A DNA stretch of 64,000 nt from Boesenbergia rotunda (GCA_024364735.1 JAGFNQ010000216.1:326759-390758); one strand, 5' to 3'; numbered from the stretch's first letter, positions 34,001 to 45,591 are shown. Notes: generated by a model not told the origin, from the letters alone. Numbers and translations are program-made.

Positions 34001-34624
34001 CCAGGAATGGATCATTGGGCGGCTGTCAAGACAATCCTTAAGTACTTAAGAAGAACTAAGGATGTGTTCCTAATATATGGAGAAGGAGATATGGTAATAC
34101 GTGGGTATACAGATGCCAGTTTCCAGACAGATAAGGATGACTCCAAATCTCAGTCTGGATACGTATTTACTTTGAATGGAGGCGCAATAATTTGGAAGAG
34201 TTCCAAACAAGACACCGTAGCGGATTCTACCACGGAAGCGGAATATATCGCAGCTTCGGAAGCAGCAAAGGAAGCAGTCTGGATCAAGAAGTTTGTCTCC
34301 GAACTTGGTGTGGTTCTAACCATTGATGAAGCAGTGCTGGTTTACTGTGGTGTGGTTCCAACCATTGATGAAGCAGTGCTGGTTTACTGCGACAACAATG
34401 GAGCTATTGCACAAGCAAAGGAACCAAGGTCTCATCAGCGATCCAAACACGTGCTTCGCTGCTATCATCTGATCAGAGAGATTATAAGTAGGAATGATAT
34501 ACAAATTGAGAAAATTCCCACTGAAAGGAATTTAGCGGGTCCTTTAACTAAGGCCTTGCCTCAAAGTAAGTTTGAGGGTCATGTTAGAGCCTGTGGTATT
34601 GGATACCGTAGCGATTGGCATTAG
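31034..34624 (+). pseudogene. Gag-pol polyprotein of element F
   Basis: One frame of 1197 codons with in-frame stops at 31100, 33446 and about 33530. Gag is reduced to about 60 N-terminal codons followed by a lysine-rich stretch and a CCHC knuckle (CHHCGKEGHWRRNC, codons about 114-127). Then come protease (VLDTGCSSH), integrase (HHCC with CRLGHVSKKRM and CESCLKGKM; catalytic D in HTDVCGP and D, E in SDRGGEY...SERRN), reverse transcriptase (CKWVFKKK, QMDV, and YVDDILLIGND intact) and RNase H (DNNGAIAQAKEPRSHQ). RNase H carries a 42-base tandem duplication at 34307-34390. The end YRSDWH is followed by a stop and the polypurine tract. Apart from stops the enzyme motifs are intact. Confidence 0.92.
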
Positions 34625-34628
34625 GCCA

Positions 34629-34638
34629 AGTGGGAGTT
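34629..34638 (+). promoter_or_regulatory. Polypurine tract of element F
   Basis: AGTGGGAGTT directly before TGTTAG at 34639. Element C has the matching AGTGGGAGAT before its own TGTTAG. This fixes the palindrome's left end as a true LTR start. Confidence 0.75.
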
Positions 34639-37544
34639 TGTTAGTAATATGAGAGAAGTGTCCTAAGGCAATCGCCTTATGATTGTAAACATTTACTTTA
34701 ATAAATGAATATTCACTATTTGAGTATACATGTTCATGTATTTGATTGAGATCTTAAACTCATTTACTGAATGTCCGCAATACAATTCACAGCACGAGAG
34801 AATTTGTGATGAATTCACAACTAGTGATTATCTCTACATGTGCAATTGTGAAGTATTGAAATTGTCCCTAGTCGATGAATTGATAAATAAGGACACTATC
34901 AATTCTGTTGAGACTAGCATGGGTTATTCTCTAATCAGCTGATTCTTACTGGCTGGTGACATTGGGATGTCCGGAGATAAACATGAATGCTAGTTAAGGG
35001 AACTAGTTCATTGGAGTGACTGACTGTAAAACTTCACATGGTAGTCTACATATAGACATGTCAGTGAAGTTCTTACTGCAGCTTAAGTGCGATGTTCCTT
35101 TGACTTGCGGTGTTCAAGTCATCGTGGTCATGGAGACTTATACTTTAACATCTTAAGCAAGCATCTCCAAGGAGGTGTGGACCCAGGATGGTTGGGTATA
35201 AGTCGAAGTGCCCGAAGATGTTTGAACAGCCTACAAAGGATTCACCACTCCTTACGAGGGGATGTATACCCAAGGCCTATCGTCGGATTGTTACTCAAAG
35301 CCTCTGGCCAGAGCATGACATGTTTAGAGTATGAGTCTCAGAAATACATGAGAGTAATTAGAATCCATTGGACGAGAAAGACATTACTTGGGCTAGGTGT
35401 GACGTAGTCAGCCTAGTGGGGACTGACACATATAGACCATGTCCTGAACCAAGTGGGTATAAGATGGTGAAGGGAATGAGGCACGATTCATTATAGCTGC
35501 TGAAGGGTTTCAGAATAATTTCTGAGGTCAACCGTTGATCTTTCGATTAATTGGGGATCATGATGTACTACTAGGTGCCACTCATGATCGTTCTATAATT
35601 GATAAATTATAGACGACCAACATAAATCGAAAGCCTATTTAGTCACACGCACTACGAGTAATCCGAGGGATTTAAAACTAGTTGAAAATTGAATTTTCCA
35701 ATCAAGAGAAATAAGTCGAATCTGAATTTATCAGAGGCGCATCGGAAGCTTAAAATGGCTAAGTCTTATGAAGGCTTATTGGACGAATTAAATGAGTTTA
35801 ATTCGCGAGGAGGCGGCTTGGTTTGGCCGGCCAAAGAGGGTCCCCACCCTCTTTGGTTTGGCTGACCACAACAAGGAGGGAAACCAATTTATTTGGTTTA
35901 AATTATAAAATAAATCAAGTGCGATTTGTTTTATAAAATTATGGATAAATAAATTTATATAAAGAAATTTATATAAAGAAATTTATATAAAGAGATTTAT
36001 TTTCATGGAAATTAAAATAAACCTTGGATTGGTTTATTTTATTTTATAAAATCAATTATGAATTGATTTTTCCATGATAAGAAAAATTTATATAAATTTT
36101 ATTATATAAATTTTTCTTATCATGGAAAATTCAATTCATAATTGATTTTGTAAAATAAAATAAATCAATCCAAGGTTTATTTTAATTTCCATGAAAATAA
36201 ATCTCTTTATATAAATTTCTTTATATAAATTTATTTATCCATAATTTTATAAAATAAATCGCGCTTGATTTATTTTATAATTTAAACCAAATAAATTGGT
36301 TTCCCTCCTTGTTGTGGTCGGCCAAACCAAAGAGGGTGGGGACCCTCTTTGGCCGGCCAAACCAAGCCGCCTCCTCGTGAATTAAACTCATTTAATTCGT
36401 CCAATAAGCCTTCAAAAGACTTAGCCATTTTAAGCTTCCGATGCGCCTCTGATAAATTCAGATTCGACTTATTTCTCTTGATTGGAAAATTCAATTTTCA
36501 ACTCGTTTTAAATCCCTCGGATTACTCGTAGTGCGTGTGACTAAATAGGCTTTCGATTTATGTTGGTCGTCTATAATTTATCGATTATAGAACGATCATG
36601 AGTGGCACCTAGTAGTACATCATGATCCCCAATTAATCGAAAGATCAACGGTTGACCTCAGAAATTATTCTGAAACCCTTCAGCAGCTATAATGAATCGT
36701 GCCTCATTCCCTTCACCATCTTATACCCACTTGGTTCAGGACATAGTCTATATGTGTCAGTCCCCACTAGGCTGACTACGTCACACCTAGCCCAAGTAAT
36801 GTCTTTCTCGTCCAATGGATTCTAATTACTCTCATGTATTTCAGAGACTCATACTCTGAACATGTCATGCTCTGGCCAGAGGCTTTGAGTAACAATCCGA
36901 CGATAGGCCTTGGGTATACATCCCCTCGCAAGGAGTGGTGAATCCTTTGTAGGCTGTTCAAACATCTTCGGGCACTTCGGCTTATACCCAACCATCCTGG
37001 GTCCACACCTCCTTGGAGATGCTTGCTTAAGATGTTAAAGTATAAGTCTCCATGACCACGATGACTTGAACACCGTAAGTCAAAGGAACATCGCACTTAA
37101 GCTGCAGTAAGAACTTCACTGACATGTCTATATGTAGACTACCATGTGAAGTTTTACAGTCAGTCACTCCAATGAACTAGTTCCCTTAACTAGCATTCAT
37201 GTTTATCTCCGGACATCCCAATGTCACCAGCCAGTGAGAATCAGCTGATTAGAGAATAACCCATGCTAGTCTCAATAGAATTGATAGTGTCCTTATTTAT
37301 CAATTCATCGACTAGGGACAATTTCAATACTTCACAATTGCACATGTAGAGATAATCACTAGTTGTGAATTCATCACAAATTCTCTCATGCTGTGAATTG
37401 TATTGCGGACATTCAGTAAATGAGTTTAAGATCTCAATCAAATACATGAACATGTATACTCAAATAGTGAATATTCATTTATTAAAGTAAATGTTTACAA
37501 TCATAAGGCGATTGCCTTAGGACACTTCTCTCATATTACTAACA
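34639..37544. repeat. 2.9-kb near-perfect palindrome forming the 3' end of element F
   Basis: Left arm 34639-36094 (1456 bases), spacer of eight bases 36095-36102, right arm 36103-37544 (1442 bases). The arms differ by about 15 substitutions counted by eye and by one 14-base AAATTTATATAAAG unit (three copies left, two right). Start TGTTAGTAATATGAG and end CTCATATTACTAACA give TG...CA. The arm resembles the U3 part of a copia LTR in layout, and no R/U5-like part is seen. Reading frames in the arms occur in mirror pairs and are not genes. Confidence 0.93.
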
Positions 37545-37549
37545 TGTGA

Positions 37550-38169
37550 TGCATGCTTAGATGTTTATCTTAATTAATTCAACTCAATATACCTACCAAG
37601 GTTTGGTACTCATAAACTACCTCGATCATTTGTTGTTGGGTTTACCAAAGCAAAGCAAAGCATTTTATCTTGGTAGAGTGCGAGAGGACAATTGTGATAT
37701 CCCGCTATCAAACTTTGGGTGAGACTTAACTAGGTCCCCTCAATTAGATTGAGAAACTTGGAGGCATATCCCAAAAGTTGAGAAAATTGGGTAAGAGAAC
37801 AATTATTCCATGTCTTGGGCGATTAGCCAAAGCTAACTCAAGATGATGTGTAATGTGGATCTTGACCCTTTGTTTCAAAGAGTTGCATGAGATGTAATTG
37901 GTAAAATATTACTTACCTAATTATACCAAGTCTTGGGCGATTAGCCAAAGCTAACTCAAGATGAAGTATAATATGGATCTTGTCCCACATGAATAATGAT
38001 TGCTATTTGGTTTGGAGCTAGTCATGTTGGTAAATTGAGTTTGCCTACATCCATGACTAGCCCCAACCAAAGCTCTATGATTCAGTGGGAGCGTCATTTA
38101 ATTAAAGCCCTAATTAAATGAATTAGATATGATACTTATTTTTGCATAATTTTACTGTTGTAGATCACC
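37550..38169 (+). other. 5' leader of element C, last part
   Basis: Non-coding leader that follows insertion F. It has a direct repeat of about 70 bases at 37801-37870 and 37919-37988 (118-base period; shared phrase TCTTGGGCGATTAGCCAAAG). Together with 26463-26957 and 28306-28464 this gives a leader of about 1.3 kb. Confidence 0.8.
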
Positions 38170-41100
38170 ATGTCATCTAACACGTCAAATACTCTCTCTC
38201 TACGTTCCGTCCTTGAGAAGGACAAGCTCAACGGAGCTAATTTCCTGGACTGGTACAGAAACTTGAGGATAGTCCTCAAACAAGAATGAAAACTGTACGT
38301 CCTAGAGCAATCTCTTCCAGAAGCACCCGCCGCTACCGCTACCCGTGCCGAAAAGGATGCTTACAAGAAGCATCAAGATGATGCACTTGATGTATCATGC
38401 CTTATGCTTGCCACCATGAACTCTGAGCTTCAGAAGCAACATGAGAGCATGAATGCACATGAGATGGTTGAGCATCTAAAGCAACTATATCAAGGGCAAG
38501 CAAGGCACAAGCGGTTTGAGGTGTCTAAAGCCCGATTTGCATGCAAGATGCAAGAAGGAACTCCTGTAGGAACTCACGTACTCAAGATGATTGGGTATGT
38601 CGAGAACCTTAAAAGACTAGGATTTCCACTAGGCCAAGAATTGGCTACGGAACTTATCTTGCAATCGTTGTCAGAAGGGCACAATCAATTTGTCATGAAC
38701 TATAACATGAATGAAATTGACAAGCCTTTGCCTGAGATGCTCAGCATGTTAAGAACTGCTGAATCTAATCTCAAGAAAACCAAAACCAGTAATGTACTGA
38801 TGGTACAAAAGGGCAAAGGCAAATGGAAGCCTAAAGCCAAGGGTAAGACTCAAGCCAAAGGCAAGGCCAACTCTACTACATCCAAGGCTAAAGATAAAGT
38901 GCCTAAGGAAGGGACCTACTTCCATTGTGGTGAGACCAGACATTGGAAGAGGAACTGGAAACTCTACCTGGAGGAAGTAAAGAAGAAAAGAAGTGAGACT
39001 TCTGCCTCAGGTATTTTTGTTATAGAAGTCAATCCATCTATCTCGTGTTCTTGGGTATTAGATACCGGATGCGCGTCTCACATTTGTACTAATGTGCAGG
39101 GCCTTCAAAGAGCTAGATCATTGACGAAGGGCGAAGTGGACATACGAATAGGCAATGGAGCAAGAGTTGCTGCCATAGCTGTAGGAACTTATTCCTTGTC
39201 TTTGCCCACTGGACTTATCTTAGAACTAGAGGAGTGCTTTTATGTACCTGCAGTGACTAAGAACATAATTTCAGTATCTTGTTTGGACAAGAAAGGCTTT
39301 TCATTTATCATAAAGGACAAATGTTGTTCCATAATGTTAAATGACATGTTCTATTGTAATGCACCACTTGTGAATAGACTCTATGTTCTAGACCTAGAAA
39401 ACCCTATCTATAACATAAATACCAAACGGTTCAAATCCAATGATGTGAACCAAACGTATCTCTGGCATTATCGCTTGGGACATATAAATGAGAGTCGTAT
39501 ATCCCAGCTCCATAAGGATGGATTACTGGACTCATTTGATTTTGAATCATATGAGACAAGTGAATCTTGTCTTCTAGGCAAGATGACCAAGACTCCATTT
39601 AGTGGACACGGCGAAAGAGCGATAGACTTGTTAGGATTCATACATACTGATGTATATAGACCTTTCAATGTCGCAGCTAGAGGAGGCTATCAGTACTTCA
39701 TCACTTTCACTGATGATGTTAGTAGATACGACTATGTGTATCTCATGAAACACAAGTCGGAATCCTTTGAAAACTTCAAAGAATTCAAAAGTGAAGTACA
39801 AAACCAACTTGGCAAGAGTATTAAGATGCTTCGATCAGATCGAGGTGGTGAATACCTTAGCCAAGAGTTTCATGACCATCTAGCAGAGTGTGGGATCATA
39901 TCCCAACTCACTCCACCTGGAACACCACAATGGAATGGTGTGTCTGAGCGAAGAAATTGTACTCTATTAGATATGGTACGATCGATGATGAGTCAAACAG
40001 ACCTTCCTACTTCCTTCTGGGGATTCGCTCTAGAGACGGTTCTTTTCACACTTAACCGAGTTCCATCAAAGGTCGTCACAAAGACACCATATACGATATG
40101 GACTGGGAAGAGTCCCACGATGTCTTTTATGAAGATTTGGGGTTGTGAGTCTTACGTTCGACGTCAAGTCTCAGATAAAAGTAGGACCCAAATCTGATAA
40201 GTGCTATTTTGTAGGATATCCTAAGGAAACGAAGGGATATTACTTTTACAATCCCACACAAGGCAAAGTGTTTGTCGCTAGAAATGGTGTTTTTCTAGAA
40301 AAAGAGTTAATTTCTAGAAGAACTAGTGGGAGTAAAATTTATCTTGAAGAAGTTCAAGATGCAGATAGTACTGAGGCCTTAATGGACATTGAACAAGCAC
40401 CACAAGATGTTGTGGATCATGAGATTGTTGCACAAGATGTTATGGAACAACAAGTTGTTCAAGTAGACCAACTTCTTCGCAGATCTGATAGGATACGTCG
40501 TCAGCCTGAGAGATACTCATTTCTCTTGTCTGACCATAATGGCATTACACTTATTGAGTTGAATGAGCCTACATCCTATCAAGAAGCTGTGATGAGCCCA
40601 GATTCTGAGAAATGGCTAGAGGCCATGAGATCCGAAATGGAATCCATGTACACTAACCAAGTATGGACTTTGGTTGATCCACCTGAGGGGATTAAACTCA
40701 TTGGGTGTAAGTGGGTCTTTAAAAGAAAGACTGACATGGATAAACACATGCATACCTATAAAGGGTGATTGGTAGTTAAAGGTTTCAAACAAATTCAAGG
40801 TATCGACTATGATGAAACCTGAAAACCAGTGATGATGCTTATGTCTATTCGGATCATGCTTGCTATTGCAACTTACCATGACTACGAGATGTGGTAGATG
40901 GATGCCAGAACCGCATTCCTAAATGGGAATTTACTCGAGCATGTGTACATGACACAACCTGAGGGTTTTATAGATCCAGAGCATGCTGGAAAGGTATGTA
41001 AATTGCAAAGGTCCATTTATGGGCTAAAGCAAGCTTCTCGAAGCTGGAATCTTCGATTCGATGATGCAATCAAAGCGTTTGGTTTCATCAAGAATGAAGA

Positions 41101-41374
41101 TGAACCCTGTGTCTACAAGAGGGTTAGTGGGAGCATAGTTGTCTTCCTGATCTTGTATGTTGATGACATACTCCTCATTGGGAATGATATCCCTTCACTG
41201 CAGTCTGTGAAGACGTGGCTAGGGAATTGTTTCTCAATGAAAGACTTAGGTGAAGCAGCCTATATCCTAGGCATCAAGATCTATAGAGATAGATCTAAGA
41301 GATTGTTTGGCTTAAGTTAGAGTACATATATTGACAAGGTGTTTAATCGTTTTGCCATGTAGAATTCCAAGAAG
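38170..41374 (+). pseudogene. Gag-pol of element C, 5' part up to insertion G
   Basis: The ATG at 38170 begins gag (LRSVLEKDKLNGANF), with a TGA at 38287. Gag continues (LKQLYQGQA, LSEGHNQFVMNYN) to a zinc knuckle that has lost two cysteines (first C to Y, last C to W). Protease has VLDTGCASH. Integrase has lost one zinc-binding cysteine (ETSESC where F has DTCESC) but keeps HTDVYRP, SDRGGEY and SERRN. A frameshift near 40180 leads to the second frame with reverse transcriptase: stops at 40766, 40820, 40895, 41318 and 41360, but an intact YVDDILLIGND. Translation is cut by solo LTR G after KKGY. Several of the stops are TGA or TAG codons that differ by one base from tryptophan or glutamine codons. 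Confidence 0.9.
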
Positions 41375-43842
41375 GGATATGTAACGCCCGCCCTTATATC
41401 TACTCTCGGGGCGGGGTCACGTACTAACATCCGTATAAAAAATTTTTCTTCTTAAAGTACTAATAACAAAGTACTAAGCATGCTTGTTCAAAACTAACCT
41501 ATAACATGATAGGTTCAACTCATAATATAATCAAGTATATGAGTAATCCAAGTGTAACATTCATTACTAAAGAAATGTTAACATAAGCATAATATTGTAG
41601 ATATGAAGATCTTTATTTCCCGAGCCACCACCCCACACATCTTCAGCCCACCTGCCTCTTCCTCTAGTTTAAGTGTCCATTACCTTTATCTGCAGCATAA
41701 GACAACACATAAACTAGTAAGCACAAATGCTTAGTAAGGATCCTGTCCTACTCGCAAAATCCATACGAAAGCATACAACATGTACACATAACAAGACATA
41801 AGCATGAGTTCATCATAGCATACTAAACATTAAAGTTTCTAAGCATGCAGCATAAAGTATGGAATGCATATACATAAGGATGCTTAACTTTTAAAATCAC
41901 ACTTTTAAATACTTAAACATCATCATATCATCATTGGGGGTCCCCGGCTTGTACCACATACATACATCATAAGCGCACATCCCTAGGTAGATACGAGGTA
42001 GCGAGCCCCGACCTACTAGGGTAAGGACAGCTACGGTAGTCCCAGAACCGAGGCGTTCTTAAGGTGCCCATCCCTGTTGCACAGCTACGGTAGTGCCAGA
42101 ACCGTGGACAGCATAGTCGGTAGTCCAGAACCGGGGCGTTCTAAAGGTGCCCATCCCTTGGACCCATACTTCGGTCCGGTACAAGCCCATTCATAAAGTA
42201 AAATAGCATACATGGATTTTATCATATCATAAGCATAGCACATTCTTGTTTCTTACTAGATCCGTTCATAGTCCGTCGACCTAGGAGTTGCATAGCACAT
42301 TCTTATCATATCATAAGCATATCATCATAACCTATCACATCATTGTCATATCATGAGCATGGCATGCCTCTTATCTTATCATGAAGAGTGCTCTTAGTCC
42401 CGACTTACAGGGAAGCATCTCTTAGGCATTTCATCATACATAAGCCATGCATAACATAAGGGTGCCCCATGGGCTATAAGACATGCTCATACATGCATCA
42501 TAATTCAACCACTTAACATACTTTAGATCTGACAAGATTTGGTCACATAGATTATTCTCATATCATAGGCAGTGGTAGCATGCTAACAATTAAGATTTCA
42601 ATCAGACATCTCATTTAAACCCTCATGCATAAACATATCATAGCATGCTAACAGTTAAGGTTCCAAATCAACCATTCCATTTAACACCACATGCATACAC
42701 ATATAATCATCCCAAACATAAGCATATCTCCTAGGGTACATCTTATACAATCATCACATATATACACATATGATCTTACTAAACACAATCATAATCTCAT
42801 AGGGTAAGTTGTCCTTCACAACCTCATGTTTCATGCCTTGGCCAAATGTTACATGCTAAGGAATCCAATCAAACATTTCCTTTCAATATCACATGCATAT
42901 ACATCTCATATCATTTTACATAAGCATATCACATAAAATAATTTAACCTTCACAAACCCTAAGGTTTCATGCCTTGGCCGAATGGTGTAGGGTAGGGAAA
43001 CTAGGGTTTCGAAATTAAACCTTCACACAAGCATTTATTCAAACACCTTGTCTACACTACTAGGCATAGATTCATCATAGGCAAATCAAGCATCCCTAAA
43101 CCCTAATCTTCCTAGGTTGGCCGAATGATGTAAGGGTAGGGTAGGCTAGGTTTTTGACATCCAATCTTCACACAAACATTTATTCAAACACCTTACCTAC
43201 ACTACTAAACATGGACACATCATAGGATAGCAAACAACCCAAAAAACCTAGCCCATTCCCTCTTGGCCGAAAGTTGTAGGGTGGATAACCCTACTTTTCC
43301 TTATCACAACATGATGGAAACAACATACATCCATACCCTAAGTTCCTAGGAGTATCCTCATGCATCAAGAAGCAACCTAGACCCTTGTCTTGGTGGTGGC
43401 CGAATGGTTACAAGGGAGGAACTCCCATTTTCGAAAACAAGGACACCAAAGAAACATTCAATAACAATTACACTGCAGGCGAGGGGATACTTACATCCTT
43501 TCGCTTGAGATTCTACTTCTTTAAGTCCCTTAGGGTACCCTTGGTTGAAGGAGAAGTGAAGGTTCCTCTTACTCTTTCTTCTCTAGACTCCTTGGCCCTA
43601 ATAGAGGGCAAGAGCCTTCTTCCTTCCAATCCCCTAGGGTTAGAACCCTAGGGAGCACTTTTCAAAAAATGGAAAAGAGGAGAGGAGAAGAAGGAATTTC
43701 GGTGGGGAAGAGAAAAGGAAGAAAAAGAGGAAGTTACTCACACCTCTTCCCTCTCTTATTTATACTTTTCTCATGAAAAGACATGTCTCTTCCCTATTAT
43801 CCGCTTAACAAGCATGTTTCTTATTCTCTCAACAAGAAACAA

Positions 43843-43910
43843 TGCTTGGTGTAGTGGTTAAGACATGGAGAGTGCAACTAGGAGGTTCAAGGTTCAATCC
43901 TTGCTTCCTC
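43843..43910 (+). other. tRNA-like (SINE-like) block in element G
   Basis: A-box TGGTGTAGTGG at 43847-43857 and B-box GGTTCAATCC at 43891-43900, 44 bases apart start to start. This equals the spacing in the block at 12637. After the B-box comes TTGCTTCCTCCCTTC. No tRNA fold or intact acceptor stem was confirmed. Confidence 0.5.
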
Positions 43911-43979
43911 CCTTCTACCTCTTCTTTTTATCACAATTTGCACTAATCCATATTAAAGCCCTTTAAGCCAAGCCTATCA

Positions 43980-44640
43980 TGAAATTTCATAATATTAATA
44001 ATATTTCATGAATTCATATTATTTCATAATACTAATAATATTTCATGAATTCATATTATTTCATAATACTAATAACATTTCATGATATTCATAATATTTC
44101 CTAATATTAATAATATTTCATGAATTCATATCATTTCATAATACTAATAATATTTCATGATATTCATAATATTTCATAATATTAATAATATTTCATGAAT
44201 TTATATCATTTCATAATATTAATAATATTTCATGAATTCATATTATTTCATAATATTCCATAAATATTATTTCATAATATTTTTATTATTTCATATTCAT
44301 GAATTCATAATATTTCATGATAATAATTCATGAATTCCATAATATTTTATATTCATGAATCCATAATATTTCATGATAATATTTCATGAATTCCATAATA
44401 TTTCATATTCATGAATCCATAATATTTCATGATAATATTTCATGATCTTCCATAATAATATTTTATGAATTTCATGATATTTCATAACATTCTATATGGG
44501 AAATCAAGCATAGATTCCCTATAAATTTTCCTGAATTCATAACATTATTTACATAATATTTCATAATGAATTCACAATATTATTCACCTAATATTTCATA
44601 ATGAATTCACAATATTATTCATGGTGAAATTTTAGGGTGT
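43980..44640 (-). repeat. AT-rich tandem array in element G
   Basis: About 660 bases made of TTTCATAATATTAATAATA and TTTCATGAATTCATAT units in changing order. Element G's arrays contribute none of the neighbouring reading frames. Confidence 0.85.
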
Positions 44641-44642
44641 TA

Positions 44643-44804
44643 CAATCCTACACATCTTATAAAAAGTTCGTCCCGAACTTTAAACAATCCCCAGGTACTT
44701 AAATCGTAAAAATTGGGGTGTTACAATCCTACGCACCTTATAAAAAGTTCGTCCCGAACTTTAAACAATCCCCAGGTACTCAAATCGTAAAAATTGGGGT
44801 GTTA
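44643..44804 (-). repeat. 81-bp tandem duplication at the LTR start of element G
   Basis: Two copies (44643-44723 and 44724-44804) differ at about three positions. Each ends in GGGGTGTTA, and a third GGGTGTTACAATCC lies just left of them, so the LTR carries three potential TGTAACACCC ends. Confidence 0.85.
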
Positions 44805-44811
44805 CAGGATA

Positions 44812-45577
44812 TCTGTCGATGTCACATGGTGTGAGTCTTTCGAAGACTCAAGGTCCCTCTTCTATGGAGGAGAGAGACCATATGGTTCAGATACCTTATG
44901 CATCCGCTATAGGGTCTATCATGTACGTCATGCTTTGTACTCGACCAGATGTCTCGTATGCTTTGAGCATGACGAGCAGGTACCAGTCAGATCCAGGTGA
45001 AAGTCACTAGATAGCTGTCAAGAATATTCTTAAGTACTTACGAAGGACGAATGAATATTTCTTGATATTTAGAGGCACTAAGGAGCTAGTTGTAAAGGGT
45101 TACAGTGACGCAAGCTTCCAAACAGACAGGGATGATTTTAGATCGCAATCAGGGTATGTGTTTTGCCTGAATGGTGGCACTGTGAGCTGGAAGACTTCGA
45201 AGCAGGACACAGTCGCAGATTCTACAATAGAGGCCGAGAATATTGCCGCGTCTGAGGCGGCAAAAGAGGCTGTTTAGATCCGAAAGTTCATTGCAGAGCT
45301 TGGTGTGATTCCTAGCATTGTGGACGCGATAGACCTCTATTGTGACAACAATGGGGCTATTGCACAGGCTAAGGAACCTCGGTCACATCAGCGGACCAAA
45401 CATATACTACGGCGCTTCCATCTCATTAGAGAGATTATCGATAGAGGAGATGTGAGGATATGCAGAGTACACACTGATTTTAACATCGCAGATCCTTTGA
45501 CCAAGGCTTTGGCACAAAAGAAGCATGATGGTCATACCAGGTCACTGGGTATTAGATACTACAGTGATTGGCACTAG
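44812..45577 (+). pseudogene. Pol of element C, 3' part: reverse transcriptase end and RNase H
   Basis: Continues the same frame as before insertion G. It shows IPYASAIGSIMY, TRPDVSYALSM, the RNase H blocks SDASFQTDRDD, TVADSTIEAENIAASEA and YCDNNGAIAQAKEPRSHQ, and ends YYSDWH with a stop at 45575-45577. In-frame stops occur at 45008 and 45275. The sequence is close to element F but not the same family. Confidence 0.9.
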
Positions 45578-45581
45578 TGCT

Positions 45582-45591
45582 AGTGGGAGAT
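45582..45591 (+). promoter_or_regulatory. Polypurine tract of element C
   Basis: AGTGGGAGAT directly before the right LTR, five bases after the pol stop. Confidence 0.75.

Larger units (their letters stand above)
28465..37544 (+). mobile_element. Element F: Ty1/copia retrotransposon with non-identical ends
   Basis: 9080 bases between perfect target duplications TGTGA (28460-28464 and 37545-37549). The left end is an 830-base LTR followed by a normal primer site; the gag-pol frame runs 31034-34624; the polypurine tract is at 34629-34638. The right end, starting directly after the tract, is a 2906-base palindrome and not a copy of the left LTR. Both outer ends are TG...CA and at both the outermost sequence is an inverted copy of the inner end of the same LTR. 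Gag is mostly deleted and several stops occur, so the element is inactive. Confidence 0.85.
41380..44806 (-). mobile_element. Element G: 3.4-kb solo LTR with Tekay/Del-like ends
   Basis: Target duplication GGATA at 41375-41379 and 44807-44811. On the minus strand it starts TGTAACACCCCAATTTTTAC and ends GGGCGGGCGTTACA, ends typical of chromovirus LTRs of the Tekay/Del group; orientation is inferred from that. No primer site, gag or pol is inside, so it is a solo LTR. It contains repeated phrases around ACGGTAGTCCCAGAACCG (42025-42150), several CCTTGGCCGAATG phrases (42836-43400), a tRNA-like block, a long AT-rich array and a duplicated terminal unit. Together with its duplication it adds 3432 bases, a multiple of three, to the pol frame of C. 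Confidence 0.8.

Noticed and set aside
34730..34942. Open frames in the palindrome arms (34730, 35087, 36282, 36776, 37241)
   Set aside because: They appear as mirror pairs in both arms within LTR-like sequence, with no domain.
34639..37544. The palindrome as an independent fold-back DNA transposon
   Set aside because: Its left end coincides exactly with the base after a polypurine tract and its flanks (GAGTT left, TGTGA right) do not match, whereas TGTGA does match the left flank of the whole element F.
41380..44806. Element G as a MITE or DNA transposon because of TGTAAC...GTTACA ends
   Set aside because: TG...CA ends, a 5-bp duplication, 3.4-kb length and the TGTAACACCCC start fit a chromovirus LTR better. 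Inverted identity covers only about ten bases.
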